Position numbers and translations under genes: made by a program. Under the pieces are notes generated by a model. That model did no database searches and had not been told where the DNA came from. It saw only the letters and a program-made list of their open reading frames with translations. Positions 1-8,300 of a stretch of 16,109 nt of DNA are shown piece by piece (position 1 is the stretch's first letter; every line of letters begins with the position of its first letter). The stretch comes from Bacteroidales bacterium. Its GTDB lineage: Bacteria > Bacteroidota > Bacteroidia > Bacteroidales > UBA7960. The stretch spans positions 1 to 16,109 of the forward strand of contig PWNY01000123.1 of assembly GCA_003557805.1 (NCBI GenBank). The letters are read 5' to 3'.

Positions 1-431
1 ACGCAACTGTCACCCTCGACGGAACAGAGCATGGTGCTGGAGAATACCTCTTTGAAAACCTTGTGCCAGGAACCTATTCCTACCAGGTAAAACACCAGGA
101 ATATTTTGATGAGAGCGGAGAGGTGGAAATCACGGACGAGGATGTTTCTCTTGTTATTGAACTTCAAAAGGACGACACTTCAGTTTTATTGGCAGAGGAG
201 GTAAACATAAGTGTGTTTCCCAACCCTGCCTCCAGCAGAATAAATATAGAGGCCGGTACAATAATAAATGAGGTGCATCTTATTGACATGATAGGTGTAA
301 CCGTAATGCACACGCTGGTAAACGACAAAAACCACACGCTGAACGTGGCGGGCCTTAAAGACGGTCTCTATTTTATCCAGGTGGTAACCGAAGCGGGCAC
401 CAAAACCAAGAGAGTACAGATAGTTAACTGA
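1..431 (+). CDS. C-terminal part of a secreted T9SS cargo protein (type A sorting domain)
   Basis: The frame is open from the left edge (first full codon at base 3) to the TGA at 429-431, so the true start lies outside the window and the GTG at 63 is not the start. The first ~60 visible residues have the pattern of a beta-sandwich repeat common in Bacteroidota secreted proteins (YLFENLVPGTYSYQV, then alternating hydrophobic strands ending in VIELQ), resembling carboxypeptidase-regulatory/PEGA-like folds. The last ~80 residues form a type A T9SS sorting domain: VFPNPASSRINIE, a middle strand around VHLIDMIGVTVM, then LKDGLYFIQVV and a basic end (KTKRVQIVN). Such domains direct export across the outer membrane and are cleaved on arrival at the surface. 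The enzymatic or binding part is not visible, so function is unknown. mltF follows 34 bp downstream on the same strand and could be co-transcribed. Confidence 0.9.
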   Translation, partial: ATVTLDGTEHGAGEYLFENLVPGTYSYQVKHQEYFDESGEVEITDEDVSLVIELQKDDTSVLLAEEVNISVFPNPASSRINIEAGTIINEVHLIDMIGVTVMHTLVNDKNHTLNVAGLKDGLYFIQVVTEAGTKTKRVQIVN

Positions 432-443
432 ATGTCTTATATT

Positions 444-460
444 TGGGGTATAAAACCCCA
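444..460 (+). other. Hairpin just upstream of the mltF start
   Basis: Perfect inverted repeat TGGGGT (444-449) / ACCCCA (455-460) with a 5-nt loop. It lies between the stop of the T9SS cargo gene (431) and the ATG at 466, ending 5 nt before the start codon. No T-tract follows, so a classical intrinsic terminator is unlikely. Its position would let it limit ribosome access or act as an intercistronic stability or processing element. The structure is seen directly; the function is inferred. Confidence 0.4.
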
Positions 461-465
461 GGATA

Positions 466-1884
466 ATGTCGCCGTTATCAGGAAAAGCAGCCTGTTTGGT
501 CATACTTGTATCCATTTTTTTTACCGGATGCAATTTGCAACAACAGGAAAAAGACCTTTACGATTTGCCTCAGATCCGTGAGAAAGGCGAACTTACGGCA
601 ATTACCAGCTACAGCCCCATAAGCTACTTTATTTACCGGGGAGAGGTAATGGGTTATGAGTTTGAGCTGCTGCAGATGCTTGAGAGCCACCTGGAGCTGC
701 CAGTCCGCATTGTGCTTGCACGGGACCTCGATGAAATGATGGAAATGCTGGACCGTGGCAAGGGAGATATTATTGCCTATAATCTAACGGTCACTGCAGA
801 AAGGAGAAAGCAACTTGCATTCACCGACCCCCTTAATATGACCCGCCAGGTTCTCGTACAGCGAAAGCCGGATAACTGGCGAGGGATGATGCGCCACCAG
901 ATAGAGCAGCAGCTTATAAGAAACCCGATTGAACTGGCCGGGAAAACCATCCACGTGCGCAAGGGCTCGGCATATGCTTCCCGCCTGCAGAACCTTTCGG
1001 AAGAGATCGGGGAGGAGCTGGAAATAGTGGAAGGTGCCGGTGGGCTAACGACCGAAAACCTGATAAACATGGTCGCTGAAAGGCAAATCGAGCTTACCGT
1101 TGCCGATGAGAATATCGCAAGGATACAGGCCGCCTATTACCGTGACCTGGACGTAGAAACGCCTATAAGCCTCCCGCAGCAGACCGCCTGGGCTGTAAGG
1201 CCCTCCTCACCCGAGCTGCTTGACACAATAAACAGCTGGCTTGAAAAAGTGCGCAGCGGAGCAGACTACTATGTTATCTACAATAAGTATTTTGAAAACC
1301 GCCGTGCATTCAGGGCGCGTTATGGCAGCGATCTTTTTCCGGTTACGGGGGGGCAGATATCGCCTTACGATGAGCTGTTCAGGGAATATGCCGGGCTTAT
1401 CGGCTGGGACTGGCGCCTTCTGGCAGCCCTTTCATACCAGGAGTCAAGGTTTGATCCACAGGCGGTATCGTGGGCAGGTGCAACCGGGTTGATGCAGCTA
1501 ATGCCGTCAACTGCAGCCGAGTTCGGTGCCCAGGACAATTATGAACCAAAAGAGAACATTGCCGCCGCCGCCGCTTTTATAAGCTGGCTGGATGATTACT
1601 GGAAGGAGTATGTGGAAGATGAAAATGAGAGGAGAAAGTTTGTTATGGCATCATATAATGTTGGACACGGACATGTTCAGGATGCCCGCAGGCTAGCTGA
1701 ATCCCACGGGGCAGACCCGGACAGCTGGTATGGCAATGTGGAAACCTTTATGCTCAAAAAATCAAATCCTGAATATTACAACAGGGAAGAGGTCCGGTAC
1801 GGGTATGCTTCAGGTTTAGAGCCTGTCAGCTATGTTAGCAATATCCTCAGTCTATATGATCACTACCGGCAGTTTGTGGAGTGA
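466..1884 (+). CDS. mltF: Membrane-bound lytic murein transglycosylase, MltF type (lipoprotein)
   Basis: This 472-residue protein should cleave the MurNAc-GlcNAc bond of peptidoglycan, giving 1,6-anhydro ends, while tethered to the envelope. A lipoprotein signal is visible: K7, a hydrophobic stretch, then the lipobox FTGC with C22. Residues ~38-270 form a periplasmic solute-binding-like domain (SBP_bac_3 type), with recognisable LTVTAERRKQLAFTDP and LAGKTIHVRKGSAYASRL. Residues ~300-445 form the SLT domain: ALSYQESRFDP carries the catalytic Glu (E326), then GATGLMQLMPSTA and MASYNVGHGHVQDA. This order and length match the MltF family, where the N-terminal domain modulates catalysis. The ATG at 466 is chosen because it alone gives a proper signal peptide; a TTG at 496 would leave too short a signal. 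A hairpin lies directly before the start. The last 38 bp overlap the end of the convergent gene. Confidence 0.93.
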   Translation: MSPLSGKAACLVILVSIFFTGCNLQQQEKDLYDLPQIREKGELTAITSYSPISYFIYRGEVMGYEFELLQMLESHLELPVRIVLARDLDEMMEMLDRGKGDIIAYNLTVTAERRKQLAFTDPLNMTRQVLVQRKPDNWRGMMRHQIEQQLIRNPIELAGKTIHVRKGSAYASRLQNLSEEIGEELEIVEGAGGLTTENLINMVAERQIELTVADENIARIQAAYYRDLDVETPISLPQQTAWAVRPSSPELLDTINSWLEKVRSGADYYVIYNKYFENRRAFRARYGSDLFPVTGGQISPYDELFREYAGLIGWDWRLLAALSYQESRFDPQAVSWAGATGLMQLMPSTAAEFGAQDNYEPKENIAAAAAFISWLDDYWKEYVEDENERRKFVMASYNVGHGHVQDARRLAESHGADPDSWYGNVETFMLKKSNPEYYNREEVRYGYASGLEPVSYVSNILSLYDHYRQFVE

Positions 1885-4318
1885 GAATACCCCCGCCATC
1901 ACCCCCGCCATGCTCCCCCATGACATAGAAGCGGTTATTACGCATTAACCAGCCATTTCCCTCCCGGTAAACATCTGTTTCTGCCGCCCTGAACATCACC
2001 TGGTCATAGGTGTAGTTCATGTTTTTCAACAACCTGTTGCGCAGAAGGCACTTTACACGGTCACCGGGGCTTTTCACACTGATTGTCTTTTCAATAAGCA
2101 CCCAGTTGCCGTCTACAGCAACTATATTACGGAAAAGGTCCGTAAGGGTGTGATCATAGATGTTGCCGTAATTATCGCTCAGCTCAATTATCATCTGCGT
2201 GCGCAGGAAAAGGTCCGTGTGCACCCCCTCTATCCAGAAAGAAAGCACATACTCCCCTTCAGCCTCACTGCCGGGCACCTGCTCATCAATTAAACACTCC
2301 CATGAACCAAAACCAAGGCTCCTGCTGCCAGGTACAAAATAGTAAAGATCCTGGCCGTAATCGGGAAAGTCTGTTGCTATAAAATCTTTTTCATGGGAAG
2401 TAGTATAATACCCGTTGTGCCCGTACAGCTCTTTTTCTTCAAAAGCCGACCGGACTTGCTCATACAGACTTTCATAATATATAAGCAGTGAGTCAGGATC
2501 AAGCCTGTACAAGCTGTAATAACCCGCATCAAAAAGCCGGGTTGAGATCTCTAGCAGCTGCTTTTGGGGTGAAGGTATCTGGCTTTCATTGAGCGCAACA
2601 ATTAGAATGTCTTTGTCTTTTTCAAGCATCTCAAGTATTGCAGGTTTACGGTAGGCTTCCCAGACAAGCTCACAGTTAATTAAGGTCTGTGACAGGGAGG
2701 TCCTGCTCAGCATAACCCCCATTGAGGGAAGTCCGGTCTTCCAGGAAACCACCGAAGCATACATATCAATTCCTCCCCTGGGCTCGATCCAGATGTTTTC
2801 AGAGCCCACGTGATAATAAGGGACCGGAAGTACGGCCTGGAACTTATCAGTGTCAATGCTGTGCACCCATTGATTTTCCGGCAACCGGTTCTCCCTGTCT
2901 GCAATTGCAGGCAGACGGTTATTGACTGTAGCACTCCAGAAACCGGCGTTATAAAAGGCATCCATATACAATACTGCAAGGGCTGCTACCACAAGTGCTT
3001 TCCAGTAGGGTTTGCGCAAATAATCCTTCAAGCACCATATTTTCCAGAAAACATAGATGTTCAACACATAAAAAAAGATCCATGAGAACCTTGCTATTCC
3101 GCGCATCTGCCTGAGCGGGCCAATGAAGTCGACAAGTCTTTCAAGGCCAAAAACAAACGGTACGCCAAAGGAGTAAAGCAGAGCAATAACCGATATCCAG
3201 AAGAAAACATTGAGTATAACATTATCATTTGCAGGTTTAAGGGCATTGATATACTGCCTGTTGAAAAGCCTGACAAAAAAGAGCACAAACATGATCAAAA
3301 AACAGGTTGCAGCAACAAGGCCAACAAAAGCCCTACCCTCCCAGTCAATGTACCCAAAGTCCTTTATGTTCCTGATAAAGGCACCGTATGGCATGTCAAT
3401 TGGCAGCAGCACGCTTTCTGGATAGGCTTTATAGTAAAGGAAACCCCAGGGCTGAGTTGTTCTGTCGGTTACACTGTCCGTAAGTGCTGAAAACAGCAAA
3501 AACAGAAACAGGGGTAAAGCAAACTGCAGGGAAAAATGCAAAAGTTTCTTTGGGGGGCTTATGACGGAAGGCCGGGAGAAAAACAGATAAATCCAGTACA
3601 GGAGAACCAAGAAAGAGTAAAAACCCAGCATATAGACATGCACCCCAATAGCCCATAGCATAAACAGCCCCATAATAACACTTTTCCAGACCCCTGGCTT
3701 TTGATGGAATATTGCCAGCAGGTAAAGGACTGCAGGGATAACAAACACATAAGACAGTGAAAAGTGTCCGCCCATCCTTGCCAGCTGGGGTGAAAGCAGG
3801 GCTATCCCAACAGAAGCTATGGCGCTGTAGAGGTAATTAAGCCTAAAGTGCACAAACAGCAGGTAAATGAATACCATTCCCGCAAGGAGGGATAACAGCA
3901 TTGCCATATTGATTATGCCAACTGTATACTCACCCAGCCCGGCAATATGATCGTTTATAAACTTTAATACCACACTGTGTGAGGGCTGGCTGCCGGTAAA
4001 CATAATGTGCTCTCCATGTGGGTAGTTCATTACGGCCGAATGGCTGTATGAGGTGTCATGCTGAATATAATAGCTTGTAGTGTAATAATCCTTCAGGCCG
4101 TCTCCCCCTGTAGCAAAAAAGGTTTCACAGGGGGCCTTAATTGGTGCACCGTAAAAATACAGTAGCATAAATAGGCCGGTGACCACCGTAATAACCGCAC
4201 CAATTCGTTTTTTTATATGATCCTTTTCAGGGCCTGATTGTTGCAAGGGGGTCTGGCTTTTTATTATGACTAAGAAATAGTGAGTTAAAACTGGCCTGTC
4301 AGGGTGTTTTGCTGACAC
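1847..4318 (-). CDS. Large polytopic membrane protein, GT-C-like glycosyltransferase with extracytoplasmic C-terminal domain
   Basis: The product is 823 residues from a GTG at 4318, or 799 from a TTG at 4246. No ATG precedes the first membrane helix, so the start is uncertain. A charged KDHIKKR stretch leads into a first helix (~38-58), then a loop with GGDGLKDYY (D73, D77) placed like the acidic catalytic motif in the first extracytoplasmic loop of GT-C enzymes. About eight or nine further helices run to ~460, including one after PLRQMRGIARF, a basic motif common in such proteins. Residues ~480-790 lack helices and look extracytoplasmic; ~650-790 resembles a beta-sandwich. A Gly-rich tail (GEHGGGDGGG) ends the protein. 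Known GT-C enzymes move sugars from polyprenyl-phosphate donors outside the cytoplasm; that role here is inferred, supported by the divergent GtrB-like gene and nearby GtrA-like gene. It could instead be a YfhO-like protein of unknown role. Its end overlaps mltF by 38 bp. Confidence 0.75.
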   Translation of the reverse strand: MSAKHPDRPVLTHYFLVIIKSQTPLQQSGPEKDHIKKRIGAVITVVTGLFMLLYFYGAPIKAPCETFFATGGDGLKDYYTTSYYIQHDTSYSHSAVMNYPHGEHIMFTGSQPSHSVVLKFINDHIAGLGEYTVGIINMAMLLSLLAGMVFIYLLFVHFRLNYLYSAIASVGIALLSPQLARMGGHFSLSYVFVIPAVLYLLAIFHQKPGVWKSVIMGLFMLWAIGVHVYMLGFYSFLVLLYWIYLFFSRPSVISPPKKLLHFSLQFALPLFLFLLFSALTDSVTDRTTQPWGFLYYKAYPESVLLPIDMPYGAFIRNIKDFGYIDWEGRAFVGLVAATCFLIMFVLFFVRLFNRQYINALKPANDNVILNVFFWISVIALLYSFGVPFVFGLERLVDFIGPLRQMRGIARFSWIFFYVLNIYVFWKIWCLKDYLRKPYWKALVVAALAVLYMDAFYNAGFWSATVNNRLPAIADRENRLPENQWVHSIDTDKFQAVLPVPYYHVGSENIWIEPRGGIDMYASVVSWKTGLPSMGVMLSRTSLSQTLINCELVWEAYRKPAILEMLEKDKDILIVALNESQIPSPQKQLLEISTRLFDAGYYSLYRLDPDSLLIYYESLYEQVRSAFEEKELYGHNGYYTTSHEKDFIATDFPDYGQDLYYFVPGSRSLGFGSWECLIDEQVPGSEAEGEYVLSFWIEGVHTDLFLRTQMIIELSDNYGNIYDHTLTDLFRNIVAVDGNWVLIEKTISVKSPGDRVKCLLRNRLLKNMNYTYDQVMFRAAETDVYREGNGWLMRNNRFYVMGEHGGGDGGGILTPQTAGSDHID
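1889..1911. repeat. 12-bp tandem repeat encoding the Gly-rich tail
   Basis: ACCCCCGCCAT occurs at 1889-1899 and again at 1901-1911, giving a 12-bp period. On the minus strand it encodes GGGDGGG near the C-terminus of the GT-C-like protein. It begins 4 bp past the mltF stop codon, so it lies outside mltF. It may reflect slippage in a C-rich tract that lengthened the minus-strand gene. Confidence 0.5.
4297..4317. other. Hairpin in the divergent intergenic region, overlapping the possible GTG start
   Basis: TGTCAG (4297-4302) and CTGACA (4312-4317) form a perfect 6-bp inverted repeat with a 9-nt loop. The right arm overlaps the GTG (4316-4318) that would start the longest version of the GT-C-like protein. 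If translation begins at the TTG at 4246, this lies in its leader. It may be regulatory or chance; it is recorded because it bears on the start choice. Confidence 0.3.
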
Positions 4319-4372
4319 AAAAATGGGAAAAATATCTTATTTTTCCGTTTTATACCTTCTTTTGATCAAAAA

Positions 4373-4394
4373 ACTATCTCTTATTAAAGATAGT
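4373..4394 (+). other. Hairpin in the leader of the GtrB-like gene
   Basis: ACTATCT (4373-4379) and AGATAGT (4388-4394) form a perfect 7-bp inverted repeat with an 8-nt loop in an AT-rich leader. It ends 33 bp before the ATG at 4428. It supports 4428 over 4323 as start, because the intervening codons would encode a poorly conserved-looking, Lys/Leu-rich extension. An operator or leader structure is possible. Confidence 0.3.
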
Positions 4395-4427
4395 GATGAT
4401 ATTTGCAAATGGATAATCATTCAGCAT

Positions 4428-5369
4428 ATGGATTTTAACAAAAATATTTCTGTTGTCGTTTCCGTGTTCAATGAAGAAGCCGTAGTGGCCTCTTTCTGGA
4501 ATGAGCTTAAGCGGGTTATAAAACAACTAAGCGAAAAGGGCTTAGGTTTTGAGGTGATCTTTGTAAATGACGGCAGCACCGATAATACCCCGGAGATCCT
4601 TGATGGTATTGCGTCGGGCACCCCCGGAACAAAGGTGGTTCATTTCAGCAAAAACTTCGGTCACGAAGCCGCAATGCTTGCCGGGATTGAAAATGCAACG
4701 GGAGATGCAATTATTTGCATGGACGCGGACCTGCAACACCCGCCATCAACTATCCCATCAATGACGGAATGTTTTGCTGAAGGGGCAGAAGTCATTACCA
4801 TGATACGTGACCAGCGTTCCAAAAGTGGGTGGGTAAAAAAAATAGCCTCGTCTTTATTTTACAGGACGATCAACATGCTTTCGAAAGGGGATTTCGAGCC
4901 AATGGCATCAGATTTTTTCCTTATATCAAAACGTGTGGCTGAGATAATTGTGAATAATTACAGGGAAAAGACCAGGTTCTTAAGGGGTCTGATCCAGTCG
5001 GTGGGCTTTGAAAAGAGATCCCTGTCCTACACCGCGCCCAAAAGAGTGGCCGGAAAAAGCAAATACTCCTTTATGCGGCTTTTCCTGCTGTCTCTTTCCG
5101 CAATTGCCACTTTTTCACACATGCCTCTGAGACTGGGGCTCGGCCTGGGTGTTATGTTCGGTGCATTCAGCCTGATTGTCGGTATTTACTCAGTCATTAT
5201 GAAGTTTGCAGGCCAACCATTTTCAGGGTATACCACGATAGTGCTGCTTATGAGCCTTGGTTTTGCAATGCTGTTTACGGTTATAGGAATTATCGGTGAG
5301 TATATCGGCTATATTTTCACAGAGGTAAAGAACAGGCCGGTATACATAATTGAAAGGATCACCGGCTGA
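4428..5369 (+). CDS. GtrB/DPM1-like polyprenyl-phosphate glycosyltransferase (GT2)
   Basis: This 313-residue membrane-anchored family 2 glycosyltransferase is expected to transfer a hexose from a nucleotide sugar to undecaprenyl phosphate on the cytoplasmic face. Seen in order: ISVVVSVFNEE at the N-terminus, FVNDGSTDNT (45-54), the FSKNFGHEAAMLAGI block, the metal-binding DAD (D99-D101) inside ICMDADLQHPP, a SDFFLISKRV acceptor-side motif, the RVAGKSKYS loop, and two C-terminal membrane helices (~228-256 and ~267-295) followed by FTEVKNRPVYIIE. The length matches GtrB/YfdH/ArnC relatives. The open frame extends to an ATG at 4323, but the family normally begins a few residues before the ISVV strand, so the ATG at 4428 is preferred. 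The sugar cannot be told from sequence. The divergent neighbour is GT-C-like; a GtrA-like gene lies 3.8 kb downstream. Only 9 bp separate its stop from that of the convergent CotH-like gene. Confidence 0.9.
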   Translation: MDFNKNISVVVSVFNEEAVVASFWNELKRVIKQLSEKGLGFEVIFVNDGSTDNTPEILDGIASGTPGTKVVHFSKNFGHEAAMLAGIENATGDAIICMDADLQHPPSTIPSMTECFAEGAEVITMIRDQRSKSGWVKKIASSLFYRTINMLSKGDFEPMASDFFLISKRVAEIIVNNYREKTRFLRGLIQSVGFEKRSLSYTAPKRVAGKSKYSFMRLFLLSLSAIATFSHMPLRLGLGLGVMFGAFSLIVGIYSVIMKFAGQPFSGYTTIVLLMSLGFAMLFTVIGIIGEYIGYIFTEVKNRPVYIIERITG

Positions 5370-5378
5370 AAGAAGTTG

Positions 5379-8300
5379 TCAGTGGATCACCTGCAGTTTC
5401 CTTGAAACCACCCCCTTATCTGTCTGTACATACAGGATGAAGAAACCATGTTTAAGGTTGGCAGTATTTATTGAATGGTTCAGGTCATTGACGGAGTCAT
5501 TCCGGTATACAACCTGACCAGCAAGGTTGAATATAAATATGCTTTTCATTATCTCTTCACACTTAATATCAACTTTATCCCTGGCAGGGTTCGGGTAAAT
5601 TACCACACTTATATCATCATCCTGATGCCCGGTGTCAGGAGAAAAGCCGGCGTATATATTATAAGATCTCGTTATCCCGTCCAGCTTGTAATCCGCTGTG
5701 CCATCATTATGGATTATAAGGCTGTCCCTGAAATTCACACCGTCAACCATTAGAGTGTCAATGCGGTAACCCTGTTCCGGCACTATTTGAAACTGCATTT
5801 CCCCGCCATGATAAACCGGGATGCTACCAAAGGGGAATATGTTACCGTTAGGGCCGGCGGTTGCATAAATATTAAACGCATCCATTGATAATCCCTCCAC
5901 GCTTATGTTGTTAAAGGTCACCCTGTCACCATTATCAGCGTACATATCACTGCCACCGAACCTTATACGGACCTTTAGCCAGGGGTTATTTTGTGCGCTT
6001 TCAACATTACTGAAGTCAACTGTAAAGAGCCGGTATTCATCATCCAGTGGAAACTCGTGGTGTGAAAGCCCGCTGGTTATCCAATTGCTTTGTTCCTCAA
6101 GGGTCCTGTAGTCTATTACAAGTTTGTCAGCCGCTCCTTCGTCTTTGGCTGCAAAGCGGAGAACAACGTCACTAAAACCGCTAGCAGGGATGTTCAGTAT
6201 CATGGAGTTCTCCCTCCCGTTGTACCTGAAGGGTTGCCTAACCTGCAGCCCGCGCATGGAAGAATCGCTGAAGGGTATGCCATCATTTGCTTCGGGCCTG
6301 TAATTGATGTCTGAAGGGGCGTTTCTTCTTTCCATTGAGGCCATGCGCCAGAAGGGATGGTCCTCGAAATAAGGGTAGTCTTCCAGGGCACTCTGGAATT
6401 CGATAACACCCCTTTCAGGAACACTGTAAGTTGATGAAAGCTCTTCAAGCGGTGTATCATTTGGAATATCTGTATCAAACATCCAGTAATGCATCAATAC
6501 CGGCTCGAAGGTCTTTTCAAAATGGGCCACGAGCTTAATGTCATCCTTGGGTTTTAGTTTAATTACGGTATCCTCAGAACTATTATCAACCTCCCAGTGT
6601 GAAAAGCGGTAACCGGGTACAGCAACCGCTTCTACCTGTAGTGGTATGCCTTTGAAGTACCTGCCCGTCCAGGGGTATGGATATTCACCAACCCCGGGTG
6701 TGCCGTGTTTTATATCAAGCGAATTTATTCGGATATGCCCCATTAGCTGGTTGCTGACATCCAGTGTAACCTCTATCTGCCCGTCAAGGTCAAAAAACTC
6801 CATTATGTGGTTAAACTGTAAATGCGGCCTTTGCTCCGCAAAATGAAGCATCTCTTTAATAAAGCGCTCCCATTCATCTTTTGATTCAGGACTGCTCCAG
6901 CGTGCAATGTGCTCCTCTACCTCGGGCTCAATAAGCTGTTTCATTTCTCTTATAACAGATGTGGTCCTCCCAGGCAAAAATGAGGTGTTTAAAAGATCCG
7001 CAAAGCGGTTTATGAAAGATGTCCTGAACAACTCGCTTTCAAGCAGCTGCCGCATTATAAAGCTTCCCCATTCATGCTCCGGGTCAGCGGCATGCTCCAG
7101 GGTGTTAAAACTCACATGCGACCATGAACCGAATCCCGCATCAGTATCGTACAGCAACCACCGCCACCTACCGTCATGGCCAAAAGGGCCGTCAGGAGAA
7201 AACTCATCTGTCCTTTTGCGCCAGTAAGTTACATTGCGGTTGGGCCAGTCTGTGTTCGATGCGAAGATATTTGCGATCTGGTAGTCTATAAAGTTGTCCA
7301 CATCCATCTGGGTAAGGATATATTCATAATGGATACTGTCGGCCATGCTGTGGTCTTCCATATATTGGATCATGTCCTTATAATGGATACTTTCCCCCTC
7401 AACAACATCTCCTTCCAGTTCCAGAATATCAACCATCTCTTCATCCACGCCATATACGCGTGCAAGGTAGTGTTTGTCAAACCTCTCGCGCAGGTTCATG
7501 ATCCCCCAGTACTCACCATTGATAAAGAGTACAACCGGGCAATACGCCTGTGTGTCAATGTTCAGTCCGCCTGCAATGCGTTGTATTGCAGCATCCCTGA
7601 ACAACGTCCATTTCCAGTCCTGCCCGGAGTTCCTGAGCAGCAAACGTTTGTAGGCGCTGTAATCTCTGTCCTCAAATATGGAGTGTTCAAAATGTGAGTT
7701 GCTATATTTGTTCCTGGCGTAAAGCCTAAGTGATTTTGCCGGATAGGAACGTGTCCAGCCCCCGTGTATCCTGAATCCCGCAGCCTGGTCAAGCAGCACA
7801 CTCCCTTGCTGGTCCATAAATATCATTTGTGCAGGATACTCCCACTCCTCACCCCTGCGCATGGCATTGTAAACTGCATAGGAGTAGTCTCTTTCAGGGT
7901 TTTGCTGCCGCCAGTTATCAAAGTCAACCCCGGCAACATAGATGCCTTTCTCGTAATCAAACAAATGCCACTCATCAGTCAAAAGAGAGAATACCGGCAG
8001 GGTATACCTGTCTTCTCCTTTATCGCTGATATAGTAAACTGCAGCTTGCTCCGGACTGGCCAGGGCACCATCCTTCACAGCAACCGCTCTTACCACAGTT
8101 CCCTTAAATACCGGGGTCTCTGGAAAATAATCAGGTTCGGAATGCCATGTTGAGGAAATTGCTGTTAGGCGGTCTTGCTCTCCTAATCTGTCATAAACAC
8201 TTACCGGACCGTCATACAGCATGGACCTGTAGCTGCCCTCCAGCAACTCCCCGGTGGGGTCACCGGGATTCTGCGGATACTTGTTCTTATAATAATATGT

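Noticed and set aside
186..533. 115-codon minus-strand frame across the T9SS domain and the mltF start
   Set aside because: It is antisense to two well supported genes, has no recognisable domain and its composition follows the opposite strand.
4323..4427. 35-residue N-terminal extension of the GtrB-like protein from the ATG at 4323
   Set aside because: The family starts just before the ISVVVSVFNEE strand; the extension is AT-rich, contains a hairpin and has no family resemblance.
5356..5391. 8-bp direct repeat GGATCACC (5356-5363 and 5384-5391) around the GtrB-like/CotH-like junction, considered as a target-site duplication
   Set aside because: Both copies lie in coding ends, only 20 bp separate them, and no mobile element is between them; chance is enough.
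7176..7697. 173-codon plus-strand frame inside the CotH-like gene
   Set aside because: It lies wholly antisense to the CotH domain, whose motifs are intact; no domain or signal is visible in it.
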